DNA from: Moritella sp. 24
Lineage (GTDB): Bacteria > Pseudomonadota > Gammaproteobacteria > Enterobacterales > Moritellaceae
Length of the DNA: 64,000 nucleotides
Direction: 5' to 3'
NCBI RefSeq assembly: GCF_018219155.1
Contig: NZ_CP056123.1
Location: 2,613,505-2,677,504 of the forward strand
Shown here: positions 1 to 8,796 of the stretch, one piece after another
How the letters are laid out: the number at the start of each line of letters is the position of its first letter
Position numbering within the stretch: the first letter of the stretch is position 1
The notes under the pieces: model-generated
Database searches by the model: none
Told to the model about the DNA's origin: nothing
Seen by the model: only the letters and a program-made list of their open reading frames with translations
Translations under genes and position numbers: made by a program

Positions 1-119
1 GCGCATTTTACCTGCTTGGTAGCATTAAAAACAACTAACTTATAATCACTTTTATATAAAGTTATCGGCAACAGTACTAAAGCGCTCAATGAAATAAAAA
101 ATGCTGATAAATATTTCAT
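1..119 (-). CDS. N-terminus of an unidentified exported or membrane-anchored protein (partial)
   Basis: An open frame runs from an ATG at 119 off the left edge and gives 39 residues. It starts MKYLSAFFISLSALVLLP, a short basic start followed by a hydrophobic stretch typical of a signal peptide or membrane anchor, then YKSDYKLVVFNATKQVKC. No strong Shine-Dalgarno sequence is visible upstream. The piece is too short to assign a family. It is divergent from the acyltransferase gene at 467, with about 350 bp between them. The hydrophobic pattern is the only support that it is real. Confidence 0.45.
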   Translation of the reverse strand, partial: MKYLSAFFISLSALVLLPITLYKSDYKLVVFNATKQVKC

Positions 120-466
120 AAATTACAAAAAACAAACCTGTTACAAAGGCAATTCGTGTTACCGCTAACAGTGCATTGGGTTATTAACACAAACCTTGCT
201 ATACCTCTTTCGTAGCAAGGGTCCAACCTCAAATGTCAGTTCCATTAAAATTAACAAATAGAAACAAAAAAACAAAAAGTAACATGCATATGAATTTATT
301 TAATACTATTTTCATACCCTTAGGTGAATATTTAACACTTTGTCACTATTTACAAATTAAGTACAACACTCTAACATGTACCCCAATAGGTATAGATACA
401 CTACAAAATAGAGCTAAGAATCTAAACTCTCTATTTTATGATTTTACGGCATAGGGATCAGATGAG
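120..466. other. Gene-free stretch upstream of the first WS/DGAT gene
   Basis: About 350 bp of AT-rich DNA between a divergent partial gene and the acyltransferase gene. It holds a short hairpin, CCTTGCTA at 194-201 with TAGCAAGG at 213-220. A 73-codon open frame at 233-454 has no ribosome binding site and no recognisable protein features, and I do not count it as a gene. The promoter of the acyltransferase gene must lie here, but I cannot place it confidently. Confidence 0.5.
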
Positions 467-2071
467 ATGCAAGCACTTACGTTAGTTGATATGGGTTTCT
501 TATATACAGAAACAGTTGCGAGTCCTAAACATGTAGCCGGACTACAAATTTTTACAGCGCCTAAAGATTATGAAGGTAATTTTACCCGCGATCTATTCGA
601 TAGCTTAATGTCTCAAGATGAGATTAAGACACCTTTTAATCTCAAGCTGAAAAAGCAACTAACAGGCCAATACTACTGGAAAGAAGATGACAACATCGAT
701 CTATCTTACCATGTACGATTTGCTATGCTTCCACAACCTGGTAATGAAAGTCAGCTGCTTCATTTTGTTGAACATCAACATGAAACACTACTTGATAGAA
801 ACAGACCTTTATGGGAAATGATATTAATTGATGGTCTAGAAGATAATAAGTTCGCTATTTATCTAAAAGCACACCATGCCTTCACCGACGGTGCAAAAGC
901 TAACCAGTTATTAATGTCATATTTAAATGGCGATAGTAATGCACCAATGACTGCATTTTGGAACATTGAACCAAAACAGAAAGAAAAGCAAAATGATAGC
1001 ATGCTGCAATCAGTCACAAAGACATCTAAAAAATTAACGAATCAAGTTAAATCAATACCGTCACTGACTAAGCTAACAACTAAATTACTATTCCAAGCTG
1101 CGAATGTATATAAAGCGGATATGCCAACACCATTTATGGCACCTAAAACACCGTTTTCAATCAGCCCTAAACGTGCGCGTCGAGCAGCTGTATCAGCATT
1201 GCCGTTAACACGAGTTAAACGCATTGGTAAAATGACCGGGGCCACAATTAATGACGTTGTTGTTACTATTTGTGATATGGCCATTCATAACTATCTAGCA
1301 AATAAGAACTTTAATCTTAAAAAGCCACTTGTAGCGCAAATGCCGATGAGTCTACGTGACGCAGGCGATACTGTTACCAATAACCAAGTTGCTATCAGCT
1401 TAGTTGAGTTAGCTTATCGTGGTGAATCACCGCTTGAGCGCCTAATGACGATTAAAGATTCGTGCATCAAACTCAAAAAAGAAACACGTTTACTGACTAA
1501 AGAAGCATTAACAAGTTACACAATGGCGAGTCAAGGTTTAGCTGTTGTTAGTGAGTTATTCAACTTAGATACTGTATTACCGCCAATGGGTAACGTACTC
1601 ATTTCAAATGTTCCGGGTCCACGTGAACCGTTATATATGATGGGCGCGAAAATGGAGCAGTGCTTCCCAATTTCGGTATTACCACCAGGAATGTCATTAA
1701 ACATTACGCTTTACAGCTATAACGGTTTAATCAATGTTGGTTTGGTTTCTTGCCGCTCGGCATTACCTGATTTAACTGACCTAGCTGAATTCGTGAATAA
1801 CGCATTTATCGAATTAGAAAATGAAGTATTAGAAAGTGCGGCAGTATCTGTATCAGAGCAAATTGCACAGTTAACAATGACAAATGATAACTCTGATATT
1901 AAACAAGAAAGTTTAGCTATTATCGAACAATTATTAGCTGAAAAAAACAAAAAGAACGATATTAAAACTCCGCTTAAAACACAGAAAAAAAGAGTAAAGC
2001 CTGTGGAAAAACCAGCGGTTAATGTTATTTCAACTGATACAGCAGAAACAGCCGTACCAGCATCAGTTTAG
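467..2071 (+). CDS. Wax ester synthase/diacylglycerol acyltransferase (WS/DGAT) family, copy 1
   Basis: This protein belongs to the bacterial WS/DGAT acyltransferases, which esterify acyl-CoA to fatty alcohols or diacylglycerol to make storage wax esters or triacylglycerol at the inner face of the membrane. The catalytic motif HHAFTDG is at residues 136-142. The conserved PLWEMILIDGL segment lies just before it, and a GNVLISNVPGP segment occurs in the C-terminal half. At 534 residues it is slightly longer than usual because of a Lys/Thr/Val-rich low-complexity tail over the last 50 or so residues. A TetR gene follows with its ribosome binding site overlapping this stop codon. A very similar paralogue lies at 8797-10335. 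Family assignment is firm, but substrate preference is not visible from sequence. Confidence 0.93.
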   Translation: MQALTLVDMGFLYTETVASPKHVAGLQIFTAPKDYEGNFTRDLFDSLMSQDEIKTPFNLKLKKQLTGQYYWKEDDNIDLSYHVRFAMLPQPGNESQLLHFVEHQHETLLDRNRPLWEMILIDGLEDNKFAIYLKAHHAFTDGAKANQLLMSYLNGDSNAPMTAFWNIEPKQKEKQNDSMLQSVTKTSKKLTNQVKSIPSLTKLTTKLLFQAANVYKADMPTPFMAPKTPFSISPKRARRAAVSALPLTRVKRIGKMTGATINDVVVTICDMAIHNYLANKNFNLKKPLVAQMPMSLRDAGDTVTNNQVAISLVELAYRGESPLERLMTIKDSCIKLKKETRLLTKEALTSYTMASQGLAVVSELFNLDTVLPPMGNVLISNVPGPREPLYMMGAKMEQCFPISVLPPGMSLNITLYSYNGLINVGLVSCRSALPDLTDLAEFVNNAFIELENEVLESAAVSVSEQIAQLTMTNDNSDIKQESLAIIEQLLAEKNKKNDIKTPLKTQKKRVKPVEKPAVNVISTDTAETAVPASV

Positions 2072-2080
2072 GAAAAAGTG

Positions 2081-2722
2081 ATGAAAACACGCGATAGGAT
2101 ATTACAGTGTAGTTTAGAGATGTTCAGCCAGTTTGGGCACGTAAAAGTGTCTACAGTTGAAATCGCTAACGCTCTAGAAATTAGCCCAGGTAATTTATAT
2201 TATCACTTCAACGGCAAAGAACAGTTATTAACTGAATTATTCTACGAGTATGAAGCGGCAATTAATAAGCTTATGTCATTTTATGAAAATGATGTACAAG
2301 CGTTTGAAGATTACTGGGCATACTTAAATGTGTATGTTGGTTTAATTCAACAGTACTCATTTTTCTATCGTGATATGAAAGTTATTTTTGATGAAAACAA
2401 GTTATTAAAACGCCGCTTTATGCGTTTAGTTAACAATCATCATAGCTTTTTTTCTAAAATGCTATTGTCGTTAAATGAAAGCAGTGAAATCAAAATGTCA
2501 GAAGCACAACAAAGCTCGATGGCTGATACGATCTGTTTAATTGCGACAAACTCGCTTGATACACAACTAGCTGAAGAAGATTACGATCTTCAAAAGATTA
2601 CTCAGCGTATTGTATTACGTATTATCATGCTGGTTGAACCTTATTTTTCTGTCGAATCGAAGGAAAAATACTTACATGAAGTTGAGCAAAACCCTGTTGA
2701 AACAACAAGTTTGTTTGGCTAA
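2081..2722 (+). CDS. TetR/AcrR-family transcriptional regulator
   Basis: A 213-residue protein with an N-terminal TetR helix-turn-helix (residues about 5-50, including VSTVEIANALEISPGNLYYHF) and a C-terminal ligand-binding half. The latter resembles the TetR C-terminal domain containing FYRDMKVIFDEN. The ATG at 2081 is preferred over an in-frame GTG at 2078, because the AGGA at 2070-2073 sits 7 bases ahead of it and overlaps the stop codon of the WS/DGAT gene. That tight coupling suggests co-transcription and control of acyl-lipid genes, possibly through an acyl-CoA or fatty-acid ligand. The ligand and the regulatory targets are inference. A strong hairpin terminator follows. Confidence 0.92.
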   Translation: MKTRDRILQCSLEMFSQFGHVKVSTVEIANALEISPGNLYYHFNGKEQLLTELFYEYEAAINKLMSFYENDVQAFEDYWAYLNVYVGLIQQYSFFYRDMKVIFDENKLLKRRFMRLVNNHHSFFSKMLLSLNESSEIKMSEAQQSSMADTICLIATNSLDTQLAEEDYDLQKITQRIVLRIIMLVEPYFSVESKEKYLHEVEQNPVETTSLFG

Positions 2723-2749
2723 ATATCAAATTCAGTATTGATTAAATAA

Positions 2750-2780
2750 AAGCCTAGTGATCAACTCACTAGGCTTTTTT
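2750..2780 (+). terminator. Intrinsic terminator after the WS/DGAT-tetR pair
   Basis: AGCCTAGTGA at 2751-2760 pairs with TCACTAGGCT at 2766-2775 across a five-base loop, and a run of T follows. It is a classic Rho-independent terminator closing the two-gene unit. Confidence 0.85.
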
Positions 2781-3092
2781 ATTTGCATCGATTACGCGGT
2801 ATCATATTAGCTAATATCCCCTCTCCAATATAACGCCTTCTTTACTCATCACTACAACAATGCGTTTTTAGTGCTGACGTACATAATCGCTTGAGTATTA
2901 ACTCCAAACCATAAAGCATGAGTGAGTGCTAGAGCTATAAACAATAAAGTTGACCCTAAATCTGTTCTTATCTGATTATTTGGTATTGAATAAGTACTGA
3001 ATTACTATTAAATCAAATGGTTATAATGATATATAGAGAAGCTAACTATATACTGGCTCTTCACTTATATGCATTGATTTAAGGATTTAATT
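2781..3092. other. Gene-free stretch upstream of the LipL32-like gene
   Basis: About 310 bp with no supported gene. A TATAAT hexamer at 3022-3027 is a possible -10 element for the lipoprotein gene, but its -35 partner is poor (CTGAAT at 2997-3002 with a 19-base spacer). Nothing else stands out. Confidence 0.4.
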
Positions 3093-3779
3093 TTGAAAAA
3101 GGGAATTGCAACTAAGTTATTACCATTACTAGCAATCACAACGCTTGCTGGTTGTATGTCTACAGGCCCACACCTAAAAAGCTCTAATAAAGAAGGTATA
3201 GCAGGTATGGAAGTACGTGCACCATACGTTAACTATACTAATTATTTTGGTTATGTTGATGACAGCGTAAAGCCTGATGGTAAAATTAAAGGTAAACCAG
3301 CCTATTACTTATATGCATGGGTACCAGCTGTAATTGACGAGATTGGTGTATCAATGATTTCTCCAGCTGAATCAACGCCAGCTGAAGGTGATTTCGTACA
3401 AAACACATTTGAAGCAAGCCTTGAGTCTGCTCCAGATAAGTATTTTGATACGTATATTACACTTGATCGCTTAAACATTATTGATAACACGAAAATCAAT
3501 AAAGGCGGAAAAGTACTTCAAGCATTAAATTATAATGATGATACTTCAGAGTTACCAGCTAACCCAGGCGGTTCTTCTTATAACTCATTGTTACGTCAAG
3601 TATCTGAAGTAAGCAGCCCAACGAAAGCACTCGTTCGTGGTGTATACCGCATCTCATTCACTTCATTCCGATCTGCGATTGAAGGTTCATTTGAAGCAAC
3701 TGTTGGTACAAACATCCCTGGTGTTAAAATCGCAGCATCTTTAGAAGAATTACATGAACTCGTTAACAAAGAAGGTTAA
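3093..3779 (+). CDS. LipL32-family surface lipoprotein
   Basis: A 228-residue lipoprotein. The signal peptide ends in the lipobox LAGC with the lipidated Cys at residue 21. The start is a TTG, supported by AAGGA at 3081-3085 seven bases upstream. The body matches my memory of leptospiral LipL32 in several blocks: NYFGYV, YYLYAWVPAVIDEIGVSMISP, a phenylalanine-Asp-Thr block (FDTYITLDRL), YNSLLRQ and LVRGVYRISFTSF, then a glycine-rich GSFEATVG and an IPGV near the end. The long Asp-rich Ca-binding loop of LipL32 is reduced here to a short NDDTSE. LipL32 is the dominant surface lipoprotein of pathogenic Leptospira, and homologues in marine gammaproteobacteria have been noted. Its role here is unknown. 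It is monocistronic with its own terminator. Confidence 0.88.
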   Translation: MKKGIATKLLPLLAITTLAGCMSTGPHLKSSNKEGIAGMEVRAPYVNYTNYFGYVDDSVKPDGKIKGKPAYYLYAWVPAVIDEIGVSMISPAESTPAEGDFVQNTFEASLESAPDKYFDTYITLDRLNIIDNTKINKGGKVLQALNYNDDTSELPANPGGSSYNSLLRQVSEVSSPTKALVRGVYRISFTSFRSAIEGSFEATVGTNIPGVKIAASLEELHELVNKEG

Positions 3780-3827
3780 TCCTTTTTAATTAACTCGGCT
3801 GTCTTCATGACGGTCTAAGATAATGTA

Positions 3828-3862
3828 ATTAAACGGCGCCTCTTGCGCCGTTTAATGTTTTA
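3828..3862 (+). terminator. Intrinsic terminator after the LipL32-like gene
   Basis: A perfect 12-base stem, ATTAAACGGCGC at 3828-3839 with GCGCCGTTTAAT at 3845-3856, is followed by GTTTT. Confidence 0.8.
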
Positions 3863-4051
3863 CCAATTTATCCCTATTCACCCCTTACTTTCATACATCT
3901 ACCATACAAACTTTTATGCACCCAGCACGTAAACTAACAAGCTAAATACTGGTTAAAAGAAAACCACTTTAACTTTATTTCCTTAATAGCCTGTATTCCT
4001 GTACAATTCGCACCTTTGATTTTTCGCGTTAATTTACACCCAAGGCTTATT

Positions 4052-4600
4052 ATGAATCTTTCAGCTAAAACCGTTGTTGTGATTGCAATTGGTGCTGCTT
4101 TATACGGCATCGGTGGACTTCCAATGTTTGGTATTCCAGTATTTGCAAATACGACACTTAAACCCGCGATGGCAGTACTTGCTCTATTCTCGGTATTATT
4201 TGGTCCATTAGTTGGCTTCTTAGTAGGCTTTATCGGTCATTGGGTAACAGACTTGTTCTCTGGTTGGGGTGTTTGGCTAACTTGGGTACTCGGTTCTGGT
4301 ATTGTCGGTCTTATTATTGGCTTCTTCCCTAAACTGACACAAGGTCGTTTAGAGAAAGGCGTATTCTCGATAAAAGATATGGCCTTGTTTGTTGTTCTCG
4401 CCTTAATCGGTAATACAGTCGGCTATGGTATATCAGCATTACTCGACACTATTCTTTATGCAGAACCGTTCACCAAAGTAATGACGCAATTAACCATCAT
4501 TGCTGCAGGTAATACTGTATTAATTGGCATTGTTGGCTACATTCTACTGACTGCATATGCTAAACGTAAGAAACAAAGCCGTAATCTTACCGAGGGTTAA
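4052..4600 (+). CDS. ECF transporter substrate-binding (S) component, UPF0397 family
   Basis: A 182-residue, very hydrophobic protein with about five or six membrane segments, matching the UPF0397 family in length. The N-terminus is [19 protein letters not shown]; the segments [18 protein letters not shown] and [16 protein letters not shown] are typical of the family. Database entries often label it a riboflavin-type ECF S component, but the vitamin specificity is not established by the sequence. The ATG at 4052 has AAGG six bases upstream and is preferred over an in-frame TTG at 4016. It is the first gene of a three-gene ECF operon, with the ATPase starting 6 bp downstream. No FMN, TPP or preQ1 riboswitch consensus is visible in its leader. 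Confidence 0.88.
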   Translation: MNLSAKTVVVIAIGAALYGIGGLPMFGIPVFANTTLKPAMAVLALFSVLFGPLVGFLVGFIGHWVTDLFSGWGVWLTWVLGSGIVGLIIGFFPKLTQGRLEKGVFSIKDMALFVVLALIGNTVGYGISALLDTILYAEPFTKVMTQLTIIAAGNTVLIGIVGYILLTAYAKRKKQSRNLTEG

Positions 4601-4606
4601 TCAACA

Positions 4607-6301
4607 ATGACAATCGAATTTTCTGACTTCTCTTTTAAATATGCTTCGCAAGAAAAAGCGACTCTGAAAGGCATAAATCTAAGGATAGAGAAAGGAGAGA
4701 AAATCGTCATTATTGGTCCAAGTGGCAGTGGTAAATCAACACTTGGGCAATGCTTAAATGGTCTTATCCCCCATGCTGTTAAAGGTGACATGTCTGGCAC
4801 CTTAACCATTAATGATACTTCGGTGTCAGGTTTACGCATGCAAGATTATAGCGAAGCTGTTGGTACTGTACTGCAAGATACTGACAGTCAGTTTGTCGGT
4901 TTAAGTATCGGTGAAGACATTGCATTTGCACTTGAGAATGACATGATTCCTCAAGCCGAAATGTTACCTATCGTACAAAAAACTGCAGCGATGGTTGACC
5001 TCGACGACTTGCTTGAACATTCCCCTTATGCATTATCGGGTGGTCAAAAACAGCGCGTATCACTTGCCGGTATTTTGGTTGATGATACTGATATTTTGTT
5101 ATTTGACGAACCACTTGCCAGCTTAGATCCTAAAACGGGTAAAGCGACAATCGAGATTATCGATCAATTACATCGTGATACAGGCAAAACCATCATTATC
5201 ATCGAGCACCGTCTTGAAGATGTGCTGCACCGCCACGTTGATCGCGTTATCTTAATGGAACGCGGTCAAATCATTGCCGATATGAGTCCTGATGAACTCA
5301 TTGCCTCACCACTACTACAAGTTCACGGCATCCGAGAACCTTTGTATATCTCGGCATTAAAAGCGGCAAACTGTCCTATTTCAATTGCAGATAAACCTGC
5401 GTTTATTGAAAAAATGGATCTTAAAAAATACCAAGCTCCCCTTCAACAGTGGTTTCATGCTCAGCCTGCCGTAAATCAGACTGTAACGAATGAACCTCTG
5501 CTGGAAATTAATGATTTAACGTATTCTTACACTGGCGAAAAAAATGCATTAGAAGATATTTCATTTACGGTTAACCGTGGTGAATTTGTTTCTATCTTAG
5601 GCAAGAATGGTTCGGGTAAATCAACAATCACCAAACTTATCATGGGTGTTATCGCACCAGATACGGGTAACATCAAACTCAATGGTGAAGACATCGCTGA
5701 GTTATCTATCTTTGAGCGTGCTCAAAAGGTCGGTATCGTGATGCAAAATCCAAATCACATGATCTCTAATCACATGATTTTTGATGAAATTGCTTTTGGA
5801 CTACGTAACCGTGGTCATGATGAAGCCTTTATCGAAAATAAAGTATTAGAAGTACTTGGTTTGTGTGGGTTAATTAAATACCGTCACTGGCCAATTGAAG
5901 CACTTAGCTATGGACAGAAAAAACGAGTCACAATTGCCTCTATCTTAGCATTAGAGCCTGAGTTACTTATTTTAGATGAGCCGACTGCTGGGCAAGATCA
6001 CCGTAACTACACATCGATGTTATCTTTCATCCAAACGTTAAATAAAACACTGGGTATTACGGTGCTCATTATCTCGCATGATATGCATTTAGTTTTAGAA
6101 TACACAACACGTTCTGTGGTGATTGCAGAGAGTAAATTAATTGCGAACGCACCTGTATCACAAGTTTTCAGTGATCCCGTGTTACTTGACCGTGCAAATT
6201 TAAAAGTAACCAGCTTGTATACTCTGGCCAATGCTGTCGGCATCGAAAATACAGATGGTTTCATGCAGCAGTTTATCAAATCTGAAGTCACGCCTTCATA
6301 A
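4607..6301 (+). CDS. ECF transporter energy-coupling ATPase, fused double ABC domain
   Basis: A 564-residue protein with two complete ABC ATPase domains fused head to tail, replacing the separate EcfA1 and EcfA2 subunits. Domain 1 has Walker A GPSGSGKST at residues 37-45, signature LSGGQKQR near 143 and Walker B ILLFDEP. Domain 2 has Walker A GKNGSGKST near 332-340, signature LSYGQKKR near 433 and Walker B LLILDEP. The fusion would act as a single-chain ATPase pair powering the T component. It starts 6 bp after the S gene and its stop codon overlaps the ATG of the T gene (TAATG), which implies translational coupling. Confidence 0.93.
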   Translation: MTIEFSDFSFKYASQEKATLKGINLRIEKGEKIVIIGPSGSGKSTLGQCLNGLIPHAVKGDMSGTLTINDTSVSGLRMQDYSEAVGTVLQDTDSQFVGLSIGEDIAFALENDMIPQAEMLPIVQKTAAMVDLDDLLEHSPYALSGGQKQRVSLAGILVDDTDILLFDEPLASLDPKTGKATIEIIDQLHRDTGKTIIIIEHRLEDVLHRHVDRVILMERGQIIADMSPDELIASPLLQVHGIREPLYISALKAANCPISIADKPAFIEKMDLKKYQAPLQQWFHAQPAVNQTVTNEPLLEINDLTYSYTGEKNALEDISFTVNRGEFVSILGKNGSGKSTITKLIMGVIAPDTGNIKLNGEDIAELSIFERAQKVGIVMQNPNHMISNHMIFDEIAFGLRNRGHDEAFIENKVLEVLGLCGLIKYRHWPIEALSYGQKKRVTIASILALEPELLILDEPTAGQDHRNYTSMLSFIQTLNKTLGITVLIISHDMHLVLEYTTRSVVIAESKLIANAPVSQVFSDPVLLDRANLKVTSLYTLANAVGIENTDGFMQQFIKSEVTPS

Positions 6302-7209
6302 TGAAGAGCAACACGAACCGTAACAATATGATGAACAAAAACACGATTAAAAATAATAAAAGTAACGTGAATAAAACCAAAAAAATTGATTTTGGCATTA
6401 ACTATGTTAATACCAACTCGGCCCTACATCAGCTTAATGGTGTAACAAAATTTGTTCTATTCTTAGCCTGGGTGACAGTGGTCTTAACGACCTTTGATTT
6501 ACGCTTGATCCTTGCGCTTATTATTACAGGTTGTACGTTATTAAAACTAACGAAAGTACCCTTCCCTGTTTATAAGCCGTTGTTAATCGCGACAGCAAGT
6601 GTACTCAGTATGAACGCATTATTTATGTTCTTGCTGGCTCCACAACAAGGGGTTGAGTACATTGGTTCAGCCACTGTATTAGTGTCATTGTGGGGGGATT
6701 ATTCGCTCACACAAGAAACATTGTATTATTTACTGACAGTGACGCTGAAATACTTCAGTATGTTCCCGATTGCCTTAGTGTTTGTGTTTACCACGCATCC
6801 GACTGAGTTTGCTGCGAGTTTAAACCGTTTAGGCGTACCCTACAAAATTGCATACGCGGTCAGCTTAACACTACGTTATTTACCCGATGTAAAGAATGAC
6901 TTTGTTAACATTATGCATGCACAGCAAGCACGTGGCGTTGATTTATCAAAGAATGTCTCTGTATTTTCTCGAATTAAAAACGTAGCAAAAATCTTAGGCC
7001 CTCTGATTTTTTCAAGCCTAGATCGTGCTGACGAAATCTCGAATGCAATGACACTACGTGGTTTTGGTCATAATAAGATGCGTACATGGTATAGCTTAAA
7101 ACCAATGACGAAGCAGGATTTCATCGTCATGGGATTAATCGCGTTGATTGTAACCTTGGCCATTATCAAACGCGTGATGGCAACAGAACTCTTCTGGTAT
7201 CCATTCTAG
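6301..7209 (+). CDS. ECF transporter transmembrane (T) component, EcfT/CbiQ family
   Basis: A 302-residue integral membrane protein of the CbiQ/EcfT family, which couples the ATPase pair to the S subunit. The two coupling motifs of the family are visible as QARGVDL and TLRGFG in the C-terminal half. About five membrane segments are apparent. The first 35 residues are an unusual Asn/Lys-rich hydrophilic tail (MKSNTNRNNMMNKNT and on), longer than typical. The ATG overlaps the stop of the ATPase gene by one base. A large hairpin follows, so the S-A-T operon is self-contained. Confidence 0.92.
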   Translation: MKSNTNRNNMMNKNTIKNNKSNVNKTKKIDFGINYVNTNSALHQLNGVTKFVLFLAWVTVVLTTFDLRLILALIITGCTLLKLTKVPFPVYKPLLIATASVLSMNALFMFLLAPQQGVEYIGSATVLVSLWGDYSLTQETLYYLLTVTLKYFSMFPIALVFVFTTHPTEFAASLNRLGVPYKIAYAVSLTLRYLPDVKNDFVNIMHAQQARGVDLSKNVSVFSRIKNVAKILGPLIFSSLDRADEISNAMTLRGFGHNKMRTWYSLKPMTKQDFIVMGLIALIVTLAIIKRVMATELFWYPF

Positions 7210-7232
7210 CTCTACACGACACGAGCTAAAAA

Positions 7233-7270
7233 CGAGAGGCTAAAAGTTATTGATAACTTGTAGCCTCTCG
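7233..7270 (+). terminator. Long hairpin after the ECF operon
   Basis: CGAGAGGCTA at 7233-7242 pairs with TAGCCTCTCG at 7261-7270, and a nested AAGTTAT/ATAACTT stem lies inside. There is no T run, so it may act as an RNA-stabilising or imperfect terminator hairpin. Confidence 0.6.
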
Positions 7271-7396
7271 CATTAAAAGCTTAGCGTGACTTGAACAGCG
7301 CTTTATCATCTGCATCACACTTGTTACTATCACCCTATGGATAGACAGATACACAGTAATCTACTTTATTGTCAGTATTAAGAAAATGGAAGATAA

Positions 7397-8221
7397 GTGA
7401 ATTCAACATCTACAGATAAACTCACATTAGCCACGAATGAAATTCACCTGTGGTCAGTAGACCCGAAAACAATCCAGCAGCCTGAATTATTACATGCTTA
7501 CAGCCAGTTATTATCGCCAGAAGAAACGGTAAAACAGCAACGTTTTCGTTTTGAAAAAGACCGTCATAGCGCACTCATCACCCGCGCTTTTGTCCGCGAT
7601 CTATTATCACGTTATGCAAATGTCTCACCCGCTGATTGGATGTTCGTAAAAGGCGCCAAAGATAAACCAGAGATTGTAAATCCTCCCCTACCATTGCGCT
7701 TTAATATCAGCCACACCGATAGCATGATCATTTGTGCTGTGATGCTGAATGATGATATCGGTTGTGATGTTGAAAATACCAGCCGTACAAGCGATGTATT
7801 AAGTATTGCGAAGTATTCATTTGCTGATGTTGAAGTAAATGATTTACTTACTCAACCTAAACAGCGACAAGTGAGCCGTTTCTTTGATTATTGGACATTA
7901 AAAGAATCTTATATCAAGGCATGGGGCTTAGGTTTATCAATTCCGTTAAAAGACTTTAGTTTTACTCTTTCGGATAACCACCAGCAGGAAAATACTGACT
8001 GTATTAGGAACATCAAGTTAAGTTTTGCTGCTCACCGCATTGATGATGCCAACATCTGGCGCAGCTGGTTATTTTATCCAAATAAGATTCACCGAGTCGC
8101 CCTGTCAGTTCGTGCAAAGACGAATAATCAAAACACGGATTACAAGATGCGATTTTTTAATTCAATACCACTCATTAAAAGTACTGAAACGACTCGTTTT
8201 AGCCCTGAGTTACACGCTTAA
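7397..8221 (+). CDS. 4'-phosphopantetheinyl transferase, Sfp/PfaE-like
   Basis: A 274-residue Sfp-type phosphopantetheinyl transferase, which moves the phosphopantetheine arm of CoA onto a conserved Ser of carrier domains. Motifs seen are NISHTD at residues 103-108, GCDVE at 122-126 (metal ligands) and WTLKESYIKA at 166-175. The start is a GTG with a modest GGAAG five bases upstream. In Moritella and related marine bacteria a PPTase of this type (PfaE) activates the acyl-carrier domains of the polyunsaturated-fatty-acid synthase and sits apart from pfaABCD. That role is possible here but no synthase lies in the window. Siderophore or other NRPS/PKS activation is an alternative. Confidence 0.9.
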   Translation: MNSTSTDKLTLATNEIHLWSVDPKTIQQPELLHAYSQLLSPEETVKQQRFRFEKDRHSALITRAFVRDLLSRYANVSPADWMFVKGAKDKPEIVNPPLPLRFNISHTDSMIICAVMLNDDIGCDVENTSRTSDVLSIAKYSFADVEVNDLLTQPKQRQVSRFFDYWTLKESYIKAWGLGLSIPLKDFSFTLSDNHQQENTDCIRNIKLSFAAHRIDDANIWRSWLFYPNKIHRVALSVRAKTNNQNTDYKMRFFNSIPLIKSTETTRFSPELHA

Positions 8222-8796
8222 AGAATTGAAGGTTAATGGCGTAAACAACTCGTCATTCTCCTTTATTCCAACTGCAATAATGACATTCTTAGTTTAAAAA
8301 GTACCAATTTTGTCTAAACAAGTAAATTTTATTTCATTAATTGTAAATCTTATTAATCTCACATTTCTGTGATTTTATTTGAATCATTCATCATAAATCG
8401 AATACCTTTCCTCTTTATCCTACAATAACAAATAGCGTTTAAATCTAGCAAAAAGCAAGGATACCGATAACATTTTGTTAGATGATGTGTATTGCAGATA
8501 ACTCTTCCTCGTTACTCAACAAAAGTAACATAACAGTCTGTTTTAAAAATCCAATTACGTATTATCATTATGTATTTAATACATATAATTCAGGAAGTTA
8601 ATATAATACAACAAGTCATATCTTTATTACGTTTAGGTAAATTAACGTCAAAACGATATATTACTTTGTGAGTACTGCTGTATTATACTCATAAATTAAA
8701 TATCCGTGACAGTAAGTCATAACATCACAATGTGATGATATGTGCGGTACGACTAAATCGGACGCAAACTATCAATCACATTAAGGAAAATATGAA
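8222..8796. other. 575-bp gene-free stretch upstream of the second WS/DGAT gene
   Basis: AT-rich DNA with no supported gene. Its one clear element is a 15-base palindrome at 8723-8737, annotated separately. An ATG at 8792 opens a two-codon frame (ATG AAA TGA) that overlaps the start of the acyltransferase gene. No riboswitch or leader peptide is recognisable. Confidence 0.5.
8723..8737. promoter_or_regulatory. 15-bp palindrome, candidate operator
   Basis: CATCACA-A-TGTGATG is a perfect inverted repeat with a single central base, 60 bp upstream of the second WS/DGAT start. The size and symmetry suit a TetR-type or other dimeric repressor. It is not a CRP site, since the half-sites point the wrong way and have no 6-bp spacer. 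Control by the TetR protein at 2081-2722 is a guess. Confidence 0.4.

Noticed and set aside
233-454. 73-codon open frame before the first WS/DGAT gene
   Set aside because: No ribosome binding site, low-complexity AT-rich coding, no recognisable protein pattern, and it sits in the promoter region.
3863-4051. Riboswitch in the leader of the ECF S-component gene
   Set aside because: I looked for FMN, TPP and preQ1 consensus elements and saw none.
7397-8221. Start of a polyunsaturated fatty-acid synthase cluster
   Set aside because: Only the PPTase is present; no pfaA-D genes are in the window.
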